From the NCBI GenBank assembly GCA_020851325.1, contig JADZCY010000175.1, positions 1-59,576 on the forward strand: a stretch of 59,576 nucleotides of DNA. Direction: 5' to 3'. This stretch comes from Acidobacteriota bacterium. Lineage in GTDB: Bacteria > Acidobacteriota > Vicinamibacteria > Vicinamibacterales > UBA2999. Both the position numbers and the translations under genes were made by a program. This document shows positions 26,146-34,917 of this stretch, piece by piece (the first letter of the stretch is position 1; each line of letters opens with the position of its first letter). The notes below the pieces were generated by a model, which ran no database searches, was not told the DNA's origin, and saw only the letters and a list, made by a program, of their open reading frames with translations.

Positions 26146-27920
26146 CAGTCACTCCACGGCACGCGGGCCCCGACAATCGCGCCGGGCCCGAGGATTTGCG
26201 GCTGCTGAGCATAGCCCAGGTCGGCCAGCGTGTCGCGCGTCACTTCGACGAGCCGCTCGAATGTGATGCGCTTGCGGCGCCGCAGTTCCTGACACAAGGC
26301 AAACGTGAACGCACCGTAGCTGGTGACGCCGTGCCGGTATTCGTACGAGAACTCGTTTTCCTGACACGCTTCGATGATGAGCGGCAGGTAAGGACCGATC
26401 TTCGTCGAGCCGGCGCGGCGCTTGCGGCGCTTGTATTCCTCTTCGCTCTGCTGGCGGACGAGCGAGGCGCGGCCGAGGCGCGTCATCGCACCGTCTTCGC
26501 CGAAGAACGCGGCGTTGACGTCCGGCTGCGACGAGAAGCGGCGGTTCAGCGGCTTGAAGTCGCGCGCCACCCACATGTCCGTCTTCGCGTCCCACTTGAT
26601 CTCGCGGTGACGGATGTCGTCCGGCGGGTTGATCCCGCGCACGCGCGCGCCGCCCTGACGGTGCATGCCGCCCGAGTGGCAGCAGTCCATGATCATCCCG
26701 AAGCGCACGGCATAGGGAAGCTGGCTGTAGAGCGCGAAGATCTGGTCGTCGATGATGCCGGTTTCCGGCGACCAGTCGAAGTCGTAGGGCACCAGCGTTT
26801 CGGTCTTGCGATCGGGTTCGAGATCCTCGCCGTACTCGGGGATCACGGCGCCGTGGCCGCTGTAGTAGAAGAGCCGCTCGTCGCCGTCGCGCGGGTCGTC
26901 GAGCAGCCACTTCAGACGCTCGGTGATGGTGGCGGCCGTGGCCCGTTCGTCGAGGCAGACGCGAATGCTCTCGGGGCGGAAGCCGCACTCCTGCAGCGTC
27001 GAGCTCATGAGGAACACGTCGTTGACGCAGCCCTCGAGACGATCCTGCGGATTCGGATAGTTGTTGATGCCGACGAGGAGCGCGCGCCGGGGATCGCGAC
27101 CCTGTTTCGCCAGCACCGCCGCGCTCTCGCGTCGCGGCGCCCGTGCCGCGCCGAATGCTCGCGCGTTGATGCGCTGCTCGGCGATCGGCCGCCACACGTT
27201 CTCGACGGTCTGCAGGTGCGTCAGGTATTCCACCGCCGAGTGATCGGCGAAGCCGTCGATGTCGAACGGCGTCTCCACCTGCCGGAAGCTCGGCATCGTC
27301 CACAGCTTGATCGGCGCCGTGAAGACGTCGTCTTCCTTGTTGTAGAGGTGGTGCCACGACTTCAGCGGCAGCGGTTCGATGCGTCCGTTGGTGAGGTTGC
27401 CGACGACGAAGGCGTTGCCGATCTGTGAACCGAGCGTCACGTAACGGACACCAGCCAACACCTCCGCCACCGTGCCCTTCTTCGCATCGTCGTGACAGAA
27501 GGCGTTGTAGGTGACGAGCGATCCCAGGCTGTGCGCGACGACGATGTCGGGCTGTTCGGTGGCGATGGCGTCGAGCACGCGCGCGCGCGTCTTCGTCTTG
27601 AAGGCGTCGTCTTCCACCCAGGCGACGACGTAGCCGGCGGTCCAGCGAACGCGATCGGAGATGTCGCCGATGACGTCGCGACGACGGCCGAGCGCGGTGT
27701 CGGCGCCCGAGCGCGCCAGCTTCCAGACGGCCTGCATCGTCTCCCACGCCGAGAGATCGACGGTCTCGAAGATGTCGTCGTAGCTGAGGAACGCGCACTC
27801 CAGTTGCAGTGAGTCCTGGCCCGGGACGACCAGCTTCAGCGCCTCCTGCCAATCGTGTTTCCAGGTGCTGTTGCGATGATCACCGAGACCGTGCACGCCG
27901 AGAACCTTGATGGTTTTCAT
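26145..27920 (-). CDS. Alpha/beta hydrolase fused to caspase-like (C14) peptidase
   Basis: 591 aa. The N-terminal half is an alpha/beta hydrolase: VLGVHGLGDH oxyanion region at 6-15 and the nucleophile elbow AHSLGS near 130. The C-terminal half is a caspase-like domain with ALLVGINNYP opening, YYSGHGAVIP (catalytic His about 356) and IMDCCHSGG (catalytic Cys about 412). KTETLVPYDFDW between them is typical of metacaspase-type p20 domains. No signal peptide. ATG at 27920 has GAGG 5 nt upstream; the open frame further upstream lacks a ribosome site. It is the first gene of a three-gene coupled operon and faces away from the glycosyltransferase. Confidence 0.85.
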   Translation of the reverse strand: MKTIKVLGVHGLGDHRNSTWKHDWQEALKLVVPGQDSLQLECAFLSYDDIFETVDLSAWETMQAVWKLARSGADTALGRRRDVIGDISDRVRWTAGYVVAWVEDDAFKTKTRARVLDAIATEQPDIVVAHSLGSLVTYNAFCHDDAKKGTVAEVLAGVRYVTLGSQIGNAFVVGNLTNGRIEPLPLKSWHHLYNKEDDVFTAPIKLWTMPSFRQVETPFDIDGFADHSAVEYLTHLQTVENVWRPIAEQRINARAFGAARAPRRESAAVLAKQGRDPRRALLVGINNYPNPQDRLEGCVNDVFLMSSTLQECGFRPESIRVCLDERATAATITERLKWLLDDPRDGDERLFYYSGHGAVIPEYGEDLEPDRKTETLVPYDFDWSPETGIIDDQIFALYSQLPYAVRFGMIMDCCHSGGMHRQGGARVRGINPPDDIRHREIKWDAKTDMWVARDFKPLNRRFSSQPDVNAAFFGEDGAMTRLGRASLVRQQSEEEYKRRKRRAGSTKIGPYLPLIIEACQENEFSYEYRHGVTSYGAFTFALCQELRRRKRITFERLVEVTRDTLADLGYAQQPQILGPGAIVGARVPWSD

Positions 27921-28030
27921 ACGGGCCTCTAGTGAACGCGCGGCGGCGTTCGTTACAGCACGCGACAAACTGCGTGCGGAATTCTGTTGGCGAAGCGCAC
28001 CCGGACGCTTCAAGATGTGCGGCAACCCCC

Positions 28031-31000
28031 GTGCGTGTGCTCTTCACCAACGTCGCCCTCGAGACGCGGGGCGGCAGCGAACTGTACGTCCTCGACGTCG
28101 CCCGGTGGCTTCGTGCGTCCGGGCACCGGCCTGTGGTGTATTCAGCGCGCCTCGGCGAACTGGCCGAGACGTTCCGGCGCCACGCGATTCCGGTGATCGA
28201 CGATCTGACGCGCCTCGGTGAACCGCCCGATGTCATTCACGCGCAGCACCATCTGCCGGCGATCAGCGCGCTGGCGCGCTTTCCGTCAACGCCGGCCGTG
28301 TATGTCTGTCATGGCTGGCTGCCGTGGGAAGAAGCGCCGCTGCGGCATCCGGGGATCCGCGCGTATGTCGGTGTGAGCACGGCCACCGCCGAGCGCTTGA
28401 TCGCCGAACACGGTATCCCGCCGTCGCTCGTGCACCGCCTGCCGAACTTCGTCGACACGGCGCGGTTCACGCCTCGCGAGCCGCTGCCGTCGCGGCCGGC
28501 GCGCGCGCTGCTGTTCAGCAATCAGGCGGAAGACACCGGGTGGAGCGCGGTGGTGGCGGCGGCGTGCGCGGATCGCAACATTCCGCTCGACATTGCCGGA
28601 TGGCGATCGGGTCGGCCGCTGGACGATCCCGCCGCGGTACTGCCCGGCTACGACCTCGTCTTCGCGCGCGGACGCTCGGCTCTCGAGGCGATGGCGGTGG
28701 GCTGCGCGGTGATTCTGTGCGACGCCGAAGGACTGGGGCCGATGGTGAGGCCCGCCAATCTGGAGGCGCTGGCCGACGGCAACTTCGGCATCCAGATCCT
28801 GACGCAGACGCATCGCGTGGACCATGTCGTCGCCGAGATCGACGCCTACGATCCAGCGGCCACGACGGCGGTCGCCGCTGCCGTGCGCCAACACCGGACT
28901 CTCGACGTCGTCGCGCCGCGATTGCTGGCGTTGTACGAGCAGGCGATGGCGGATGCCGCGGCCCGGCCGACCGATGACGCGGCCGGACGTGCCGCCGTGG
29001 TGGACTATCTCGCCTGGCTGCACGGCGAGTTCCCGGTGCCGGCGCTGAAACAGCGGCAGATGTACGCCGGCACGTTGACGCGTCTCGAACAACAGGTGCG
29101 CGACGGGCATCATCACCTGACGGCGACGCAGCGAACGCTCGCCGACGTCATCGCCACGCACCAGCGCGAGTTGGCGGATCTGCGACAACACGCATCGGAG
29201 GAGCGAGCCGCGCTCGATGCGCACGCGCAGACGATCGATGCCGAACGCACGGCGCTGCAGGTCACGCTGGATCGGACGATTGCCGCGGCGGCAGACCAGG
29301 CGACGGCGCTCGACACCGCCGAGACGCGCGCGCGTGAGGCGCTGCTGGCATCGGATGCGCATGCGGCGGCGCGGACGGCCACGGACGCGACGATCCGTGA
29401 TCTTCAGACGCGTCTCGACGCGGAGCACGCCCAGGGCGCCGCACTGGCTGAACGGTTGCGTGTCATCGAAGGGGGATTCCTCTACCGCCGCGTGCTGCCG
29501 CTGCTGTGGCGCGGGCGCCTGGCCCTGCTGCCCGACGGCTCGCGACGGCTGGCGTTGTTCAAGCGACTGCGCTCGCCGGGCGGTCGCGTGCTGATTCGCC
29601 CGGGACGTCCGCGGCCGGCCGTGGATGTCGATGATCCGGCTGAGTGCGCCACTGCCATCCCGCCGGACACGCTGCTTGGCGTTGTCGTCATGGACATCAA
29701 CGCGCAGCCGACGCTGCCGGCGGCCGTGCGATCGCTGCTCGATCAGGTGCCGCAACCCGAGGTCGTGGTGGTCACATCCGGCGCGGGACATGCCAGCGAC
29801 CTGCTGGCGCGCGAGGGGATCGACGTCCCCGTGATCCATGTCTCGACGCGGTTGCTGCCCGGCGGCGCGCGCAACGCCGGCATCGCGGCGACGCGCGCAC
29901 CCTTTGTCGCCTTCCTCGCCAGCGACAGCGTCGCGCAGCCGGGATGGGTCGCCGGTCGGCTTGCCGCACATGCCGCGGGCGCGGATGTCGTGTCGTCGCC
30001 GGTGGTGAACCTGACACCGGCCAACCCGTTTGCGAGCGCGATGCACACGCTGCTCTATCCGGCGCGGCTGCCCGAGACGCCGCGTCACGCCCGCCTGCAC
30101 TACGGCGTATCGCTGGCGCGAACCGTCTTCACGCGCCTCGGCGTCTATCGATCTGACTTGCGCACTGGTGAAGACACGGAACTGCGTGAACGTGCCGGTG
30201 GACGCCTGCGCATGGTGTATCGCGCCGACGTCCGCACGGCGCACCGCAATCCGACGACGCTGGGTGCGTTCCTGCGGGATCAGCAGTCCCGCGGCGCGTT
30301 GAGCGTGCAGGCGCGCGATGAACTCTACGGCGGCTCGTCGCGACGGCTCGTCGTCCGCAACAGCCTGCGGCGCGTGCGTGCGTCCGTGGCGCTCGCGCTG
30401 GAAAGTACGCCGCCGAGCGAACGGCTCAACGTGTGGCTTGGTCTCCCATGGGTGTTGCCGGGTGCGCTGGCGTACGCGTGGGGCGCCGCCAGGGGCGCTG
30501 TTGCGAGGGACGCGCCGATCCGCCCGTTGACCGATCCGGCGCCCGTCGTGCCGGCGGCGCGCGTCGCGCCGTTACCGGCGGCCGCGCGCACGCGACTGCT
30601 GGCGGTGGTGAGTTTCCGCAACGAACGCCACTATCTGCCTGGCCTGCTCGACAACCTGTCGCCGCAGGTGGACGGCATCATCGGGCTTGACGATGGGTCG
30701 TCCGACGGCTCGGCGGAGATTGCGGCGGCGCACCCGGCGGTGATTGAAGTGATCCGCTGCTCGCGTCGCGAACCGCATCGCCTCGACGAACGGCGCAATC
30801 GTCGTCTGCTGATCGACGCCGCCGGCCGGCACGGTGCCGAGTGGGTGCTGGCGGTGGACGCCGACGAACGCATCGAAGACACGTTCCGCGATGGCGCCGA
30901 ACGTCTCATCCGCGACAACGGCGCCGAGGGACCGCTCGCTTATTGGCTGGTGCTGCGCGAACTCTGGGATCGGCCCGATCAATACCGCGTCGACGGCATC

Positions 31001-31393
31001 TGGGGACGCAAGCAGGTGGCGCGACTGTTCCGCTGGCGCGCCGATCACGACTTCGGTCCGCCGCGCGCGCTGCACGGTCACTGGGCGCCGGAGAACAGCC
31101 GGCTGCCCGGCGACTGGTTCGCCCACTCGGGCCTCGTCGTCTATCACCTGCGGATGATTCGCGAGGCCGACCGGGTGCGCCGACGTGACCGCTACGCCCG
31201 TCTCGATCCACACAACGAGTGGCAGGCGATCGGCTACGACTACCTCGTCGACACCGACGGGCTCGGGCTGGCGCCGCTGCCCGCCGATCGTGGCTACACG
31301 CCGATGCCGGCGGTCGATGCCGATGCGCCGCCGCCGCTGGCCGAACCTGTCGGTCTCGTTGGCGCCCGCGTTGGTTCGCGGCACGGGGATTGA
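28031..31393 (+). CDS. Multi-domain glycosyltransferase (GT-B, coiled coil, two GT2-like domains)
   Basis: 1120 aa. Residues 1-320 look like a GT4-type GT-B domain (ETRGGSELYVLDVARWL, VHRLPNFVDTARF). Residues 338-480 form an Ala/Glu/Arg coiled coil. A GT2-like domain follows (about 547-790, with GGARNAGIAATRAPFVAFL), and a second GT2 domain at about 855-1080 (SFRNERHYLPGLL, GLDDGSSDGS, DADERIE, LRELWDRPDQYRVDG). The last domain is paralogous to the protein at 12364. The start is GTG at 28031, since upstream codons look random. It likely builds several linkages of a surface glycan in one polypeptide. Confidence 0.85.
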   Translation: MRVLFTNVALETRGGSELYVLDVARWLRASGHRPVVYSARLGELAETFRRHAIPVIDDLTRLGEPPDVIHAQHHLPAISALARFPSTPAVYVCHGWLPWEEAPLRHPGIRAYVGVSTATAERLIAEHGIPPSLVHRLPNFVDTARFTPREPLPSRPARALLFSNQAEDTGWSAVVAAACADRNIPLDIAGWRSGRPLDDPAAVLPGYDLVFARGRSALEAMAVGCAVILCDAEGLGPMVRPANLEALADGNFGIQILTQTHRVDHVVAEIDAYDPAATTAVAAAVRQHRTLDVVAPRLLALYEQAMADAAARPTDDAAGRAAVVDYLAWLHGEFPVPALKQRQMYAGTLTRLEQQVRDGHHHLTATQRTLADVIATHQRELADLRQHASEERAALDAHAQTIDAERTALQVTLDRTIAAAADQATALDTAETRAREALLASDAHAAARTATDATIRDLQTRLDAEHAQGAALAERLRVIEGGFLYRRVLPLLWRGRLALLPDGSRRLALFKRLRSPGGRVLIRPGRPRPAVDVDDPAECATAIPPDTLLGVVVMDINAQPTLPAAVRSLLDQVPQPEVVVVTSGAGHASDLLAREGIDVPVIHVSTRLLPGGARNAGIAATRAPFVAFLASDSVAQPGWVAGRLAAHAAGADVVSSPVVNLTPANPFASAMHTLLYPARLPETPRHARLHYGVSLARTVFTRLGVYRSDLRTGEDTELRERAGGRLRMVYRADVRTAHRNPTTLGAFLRDQQSRGALSVQARDELYGGSSRRLVVRNSLRRVRASVALALESTPPSERLNVWLGLPWVLPGALAYAWGAARGAVARDAPIRPLTDPAPVVPAARVAPLPAAARTRLLAVVSFRNERHYLPGLLDNLSPQVDGIIGLDDGSSDGSAEIAAAHPAVIEVIRCSRREPHRLDERRNRRLLIDAAGRHGAEWVLAVDADERIEDTFRDGAERLIRDNGAEGPLAYWLVLRELWDRPDQYRVDGIWGRKQVARLFRWRADHDFGPPRALHGHWAPENSRLPGDWFAHSGLVVYHLRMIREADRVRRRDRYARLDPHNEWQAIGYDYLVDTDGLGLAPLPADRGYTPMPAVDADAPPPLAEPVGLVGARVGSRHGD

Positions 31394-31400
31394 AAGACCG

Positions 31401-31448
31401 CAGCCACAGATGGCGCAGAGGCCACAGATTGCACTGATGGCACAGATG
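31401..31448. repeat. CACAGATGGC short repeat
   Basis: Degenerate CACAGATGG / CACAGATTG units run up to the start codon of the next gene. The same unit occurs at 43757-43783, inside a lipoprotein signal peptide. Confidence 0.6.
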
Positions 31449-32861
31449 AGGCAGCAACACCTCCTCGTCTTGACGGTCGCCTACCTGGCGTCGCGGGCGG
31501 TGCTGCATTACGCCGGCTTGCGATTCGCGTTCAGTCTCGACTGGATGTGGATGGCCGACGCCGGCGACCTCGAGGATCGGCTGGCCGAGACGCTCTACTA
31601 CTTCCATGCGTTTCCGCCGGGCATGAATGTGCTCACAGGGCTGTTGCTCAAAGCCAGCGAGACGCATGCCGGCACGCTGGCCTGGTTGGTCTTCCTGGCG
31701 CTCGGTGTCGCCCAAGTGAACGGTATTGCCTACCTGGCCACTGCGCTCGGCGTGCCTCGCTGGCCGTCTGCCGCGCTGGCGTTGGCGTTCTCGCTGACGC
31801 CGCCGGCGATCTACTTCGAGCACCTGTATCTCTACGAATGGCCCGTCACCACGCTGTTGGTGTTCGCGCTCGTCGGCGCGCATCGCGCCGTGGTCACCGG
31901 CTCCACGGCGTGGTGGTGCGCCGCCTTTGCCACGACGGCCGCCGTCGGCGCCACGCGCAGCACTTTCCACCTGGCGTGGATGATCCTCATTGTCGTGATG
32001 GCCGCGGCGATGGTGCCGGCGCAGCAGCGGCGCCGCGTGCGCAACGCCGCGCTGATTCCGCTCGCCGTGCTGACGCTGCTCTACGCCAAGAACGAGTGGC
32101 TCGTCGGCGAGTTCGCGGCATCGACGTTCGGTCCCGCGAGCTTCCATCTGGTCACCGTGGATCGGCTGCCGAAGGCGGAGCGGGACGCCGCCATCCGTCG
32201 CGGTATGTTGTCGCCGTTTGCGGCCATCAGCGCCTACGCGCCGCCGCGGCGTTATCTGCTTTTCTTCGCCTCGCCCGACTTGCGCGGCTGGCCGGCATCG
32301 ATCACGCGACTCGATCAGGTGCGCGTCAAGGCGCCGAACTTCAATCACTGGTTCCTGCTGAAGGTGCACGACGCCCGCCGGCGCGACGCCGCCCGCGTGC
32401 TGGTCGCCTATCCGCTCAATTACATCCGCAGCGTGGTGGCCGGCCTGCTCGCGTTCAGCAGCCCGTCGACGATGTGGCATCCGGCAACGGGAACGTCGCG
32501 TTCGCCGCACGCGCAACACCGGGCCGTGCTTGGCGCGTATGAAGACCGCTACAACGCCGTCGTGCACGGTGGACCGTTGGCGCCGGTCGGTCTCTACGCG
32601 CTGGTTCCCCTGCTGCTGCTCTGGGGCGTGTGGCGCACGGTGACATGGTGGCGACGCGGCGGCAGAGACACGGCGCGCGCGCTCCTGCTGGCGCTGCTGC
32701 TCTTCCAGATCGCCTACGTCACCGCCGCCAGCACGATGCTGACGTTTCTCGAATCGTCACGCTATCGCTTCCAGATCGAGCCGTGCCTGTGGCTGCTGGC
32801 AGCCGCCGCGGTCGCGGATGCGCTATCGTCGTGGACCGAGCGACGATGGACATCTACCTGA
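31446..32861 (+). CDS. Polytopic membrane protein, glycosyltransferase-like
   Basis: 471 aa with about ten hydrophobic helices. An acidic loop after the first helix (WMWMADAGDLEDRLAE) precedes YYFHAFPPGMNVL, an arrangement like the DD/DE loop of GT-C membrane glycosyltransferases. The ATG at 31446 is chosen because upstream in-frame codons encode the CACAGATG repeat. It follows the large glycosyltransferase closely and probably belongs to the same surface-glycan locus. Its end overlaps the exonuclease gene by 16 bp. The GT-C call is inference from topology. Confidence 0.7.
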   Translation: MRQQHLLVLTVAYLASRAVLHYAGLRFAFSLDWMWMADAGDLEDRLAETLYYFHAFPPGMNVLTGLLLKASETHAGTLAWLVFLALGVAQVNGIAYLATALGVPRWPSAALALAFSLTPPAIYFEHLYLYEWPVTTLLVFALVGAHRAVVTGSTAWWCAAFATTAAVGATRSTFHLAWMILIVVMAAAMVPAQQRRRVRNAALIPLAVLTLLYAKNEWLVGEFAASTFGPASFHLVTVDRLPKAERDAAIRRGMLSPFAAISAYAPPRRYLLFFASPDLRGWPASITRLDQVRVKAPNFNHWFLLKVHDARRRDAARVLVAYPLNYIRSVVAGLLAFSSPSTMWHPATGTSRSPHAQHRAVLGAYEDRYNAVVHGGPLAPVGLYALVPLLLLWGVWRTVTWWRRGGRDTARALLLALLLFQIAYVTAASTMLTFLESSRYRFQIEPCLWLLAAAAVADALSSWTERRWTST

Positions 32862-33751
32862 TCGACGGCACCTACGAACTGTTCCGGCACTACTTCGCGG
32901 TGCCGAAGGCAAAGGACGCCAGCGGCCGCGAGGTCGGCGCCGTGCGCGGCGTGCTGACGTCGCTGCTGATGCAGATGAAAGCCGGCGACACGTTCATCGG
33001 CGTCGCCACCGATCACGTGATCGAGTCGTTCCGCAACGAGATGTGGCCGGGCTACAAGACCGGCGCCGGCATCGAACCCGATCTGCTCTCGCAGTTCCCG
33101 ATCCTCGAAGACGCGCTGACCTCGCTCGGCGTCGTCGTCTGGCCGATGATCGAGGTGGAAGCGGACGATGCGCTGGCGTCGGCGGCGGTGGCTGCGGCGG
33201 CGGATCCGCGCGTGGAGCGGGTGCTGATCTGCACGCCGGACAAGGACCTCGCGCAGATGGTGCGCGGCACGCGCGTGGTGCAGATGGACCGCCGACAGCG
33301 GACGATTCGCGACGAGGCGGGCGTGGTGGCGAAGTTCGGCGTGCCACCGGCGTCGATTCCCGATTACCTCGCCCTGGTTGGCGATTCGTCGGATGGATAT
33401 CCCGGCCTGCCTGGCTGGGGCGCCAAGTCCGCGGCGGCCGTCCTCGCGCGCTTCGGGCACCTCGAAGCCATCCCCGACGATCCGCTGACCTGGAACGTGA
33501 AGGTCGCCCGCGCCGGCGCGCTGGCCCACACCCTGGCCACCCAGCGCGAGCAGGCGCTGCTCTTCCGGCAGTTGGCCACGCTGCGCACCGACGTGCCATT
33601 GTTCGAATCCGTCGACACCCTGCGCTGGCAAGGACCGACACCGGCATTCGAGACTCTCGGCCCGCGACTTCAATCCGCCGTTCGACGCGGTCCCGAAAGT
33701 GGATCCGGTCCCGAAGGTGGATCCGGTCCCGAAAGCGGCTCTGTCCCGTGA
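32846..33751 (+). CDS. 5'-3' exonuclease (FEN-like)
   Basis: 301 aa. It matches the 5'-3' exonuclease domain of DNA polymerase I: IDGTYELFRHYF at the N-terminus, EADDALASAA, CTPDKDLAQMV and a helix-hairpin-helix region GDSSDGYPGLPGWGAKSA near 177-195. It would cleave flaps or single-stranded 5' ends, using metal ions. No polymerase domain follows. ATG at 32846 lies inside the end of the membrane protein gene. The C-terminal tail (about 280-301) is encoded by an 18-bp tandem repeat and reads as GPESGSGPEGG-like units, a likely disordered addition. Confidence 0.9.
   Translation: MDIYLIDGTYELFRHYFAVPKAKDASGREVGAVRGVLTSLLMQMKAGDTFIGVATDHVIESFRNEMWPGYKTGAGIEPDLLSQFPILEDALTSLGVVVWPMIEVEADDALASAAVAAAADPRVERVLICTPDKDLAQMVRGTRVVQMDRRQRTIRDEAGVVAKFGVPPASIPDYLALVGDSSDGYPGLPGWGAKSAAAVLARFGHLEAIPDDPLTWNVKVARAGALAHTLATQREQALLFRQLATLRTDVPLFESVDTLRWQGPTPAFETLGPRLQSAVRRGPESGSGPEGGSGPESGSVP
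33690..33743 (+). repeat. 18-bp tandem repeat within the exonuclease tail
   Basis: Three units: 33690-33707, 33708-33725 and a diverged 33726-33743, consensus GTCCCGAAAGTGGATCCG. It encodes a Gly/Ser/Pro/Glu repeat at the protein end. Copy number could vary without changing the frame. Confidence 0.9.
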
Positions 33752-33775
33752 GCGCGTTCGGCGGCGTCGGCACTC

Positions 33776-33862
33776 CGTCTCCCGCCTCCCGCCTCCCGTC
33801 TCCCGCCTCCCGTCTCCCGTCTCCCGTCTCCCGTCTCCCGCCTCCCGCCTCCCGCCTCCCGT
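33776..33862. repeat. CTCCCGTCTCCCGC array (GGGAG family, other strand)
   Basis: About a dozen C3 tracts with 3-4-nt spacing between the exonuclease and coaA. The G-quadruplex pattern is on the minus strand, the i-motif pattern on the plus strand. A TATCTT -10-like box for coaA follows at 33870-33875. Confidence 0.85.
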
Positions 33863-33889
33863 TTCCTGCTATCTTCCCCCTTAGCCCTG

Positions 33890-34840
33890 ATGACGGCCAC
33901 CGCCACCGCTCCCCTGTCGAGATTCCTCACCTTCGAGCGCGACGACTGGGCGCGGCTGCGTGACAACACCCCGCTGACGCTCTCGGAAGCCGACCTCGAT
34001 TCGCTGCGCGGCCTCAACGAACAGCTCTCGCTGGACGAGGTGGTGCGGATCTATCTGCCGCTGTCACGCCTGCTCAACCTGCACGTCCGCGCCGTGCAGG
34101 CGCTGTATCGCGCGCAGCAGACGTTTCTCGGCAATCACACCGACAAGGTGCCGTTCATCATCGGCCTCGCCGGTAGCGTCGCCGTCGGCAAGAGCACGAC
34201 GGCGCGTGTGCTGCAGGCGCTGCTGGCGCGGTGGCCAAGCCATCCGTCGGTGGCACTGGTTACCACCGACGGGTTCCTGTTCCCGAACGCGGTGCTCGAG
34301 GAACGCGGCCTGATGCACCGCAAAGGGTTTCCGGAAAGCTACGATCGCGCCGCGCTCGTGCGCTTTCTCGCCGACGTGAAGGCCGGCTATCCGGAAGTGC
34401 AGGCGCCGGTCTATTCACACCAGCGCTACGACATCGTCCCCGGCGCCGCGCAACTGGTCCGCCATCCCGACGTCGTCATCGTCGAAGGGTTGAACGTGCT
34501 GCAGGGACCGCCGGTGGCGCAGTGGGAGGCGCAGCTCTTCGCGTCGGACTTCTTCGACTACTCCATCTACGTCGACGCCGACGAAGCGCACATCCAGTCC
34601 TGGTACGTCGAGCGCTTCCTGCGTCTGCGCGATACGGTGTTCCAGGATCCGCAGTCCTACTTCCATCGCTACGCGGCACTCAGCGAAAGCGAGGCGCGGC
34701 AGACGGCCGGCGAGATCTGGGCGCGCATCAACGGCGTCAACCTGCGCGAGAACATCCTGCCGACGCGCATGCGCGCGCACCTGATCCTCCAGAAGGGCGC
34801 GGACCACCACGTCGAGCGCGTGCAACTGCGCCGCGTGTAA
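33890..34840 (+). CDS. coaA: Type I pantothenate kinase
   Basis: 316 aa, the usual length. The P-loop GSVAVGKS spans residues 95-102, preceded by [35 protein letters not shown] and VEGLNVLQ are hallmark CoaA stretches. It phosphorylates pantothenate, the first step of coenzyme A synthesis, in the cytoplasm, and in many bacteria is feedback-inhibited by CoA. The gene appears monocistronic. There is no Shine-Dalgarno sequence before the ATG. Confidence 0.95.
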   Translation: MTATATAPLSRFLTFERDDWARLRDNTPLTLSEADLDSLRGLNEQLSLDEVVRIYLPLSRLLNLHVRAVQALYRAQQTFLGNHTDKVPFIIGLAGSVAVGKSTTARVLQALLARWPSHPSVALVTTDGFLFPNAVLEERGLMHRKGFPESYDRAALVRFLADVKAGYPEVQAPVYSHQRYDIVPGAAQLVRHPDVVIVEGLNVLQGPPVAQWEAQLFASDFFDYSIYVDADEAHIQSWYVERFLRLRDTVFQDPQSYFHRYAALSESEARQTAGEIWARINGVNLRENILPTRMRAHLILQKGADHHVERVQLRRV

Positions 34841-34903
34841 CGCACGCGTCCAGGCGTCTCGCGCCAGCGGAGCGATAGGGACTGCGGTCCCGGCGGTCTT
34901 GCG

Positions 34904-34909
34904 TATAAT
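34904..34909 (+). promoter_or_regulatory. Consensus -10 box (TATAAT), leaderless start
   Basis: Perfect TATAAT, ending 8 nt before the ATG at 34918, with no Shine-Dalgarno sequence. There is no convincing -35 at 16-18 bp. The position implies transcription begins at the start codon. Confidence 0.6.
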
Positions 34910-34917
34910 GGCGGCCC

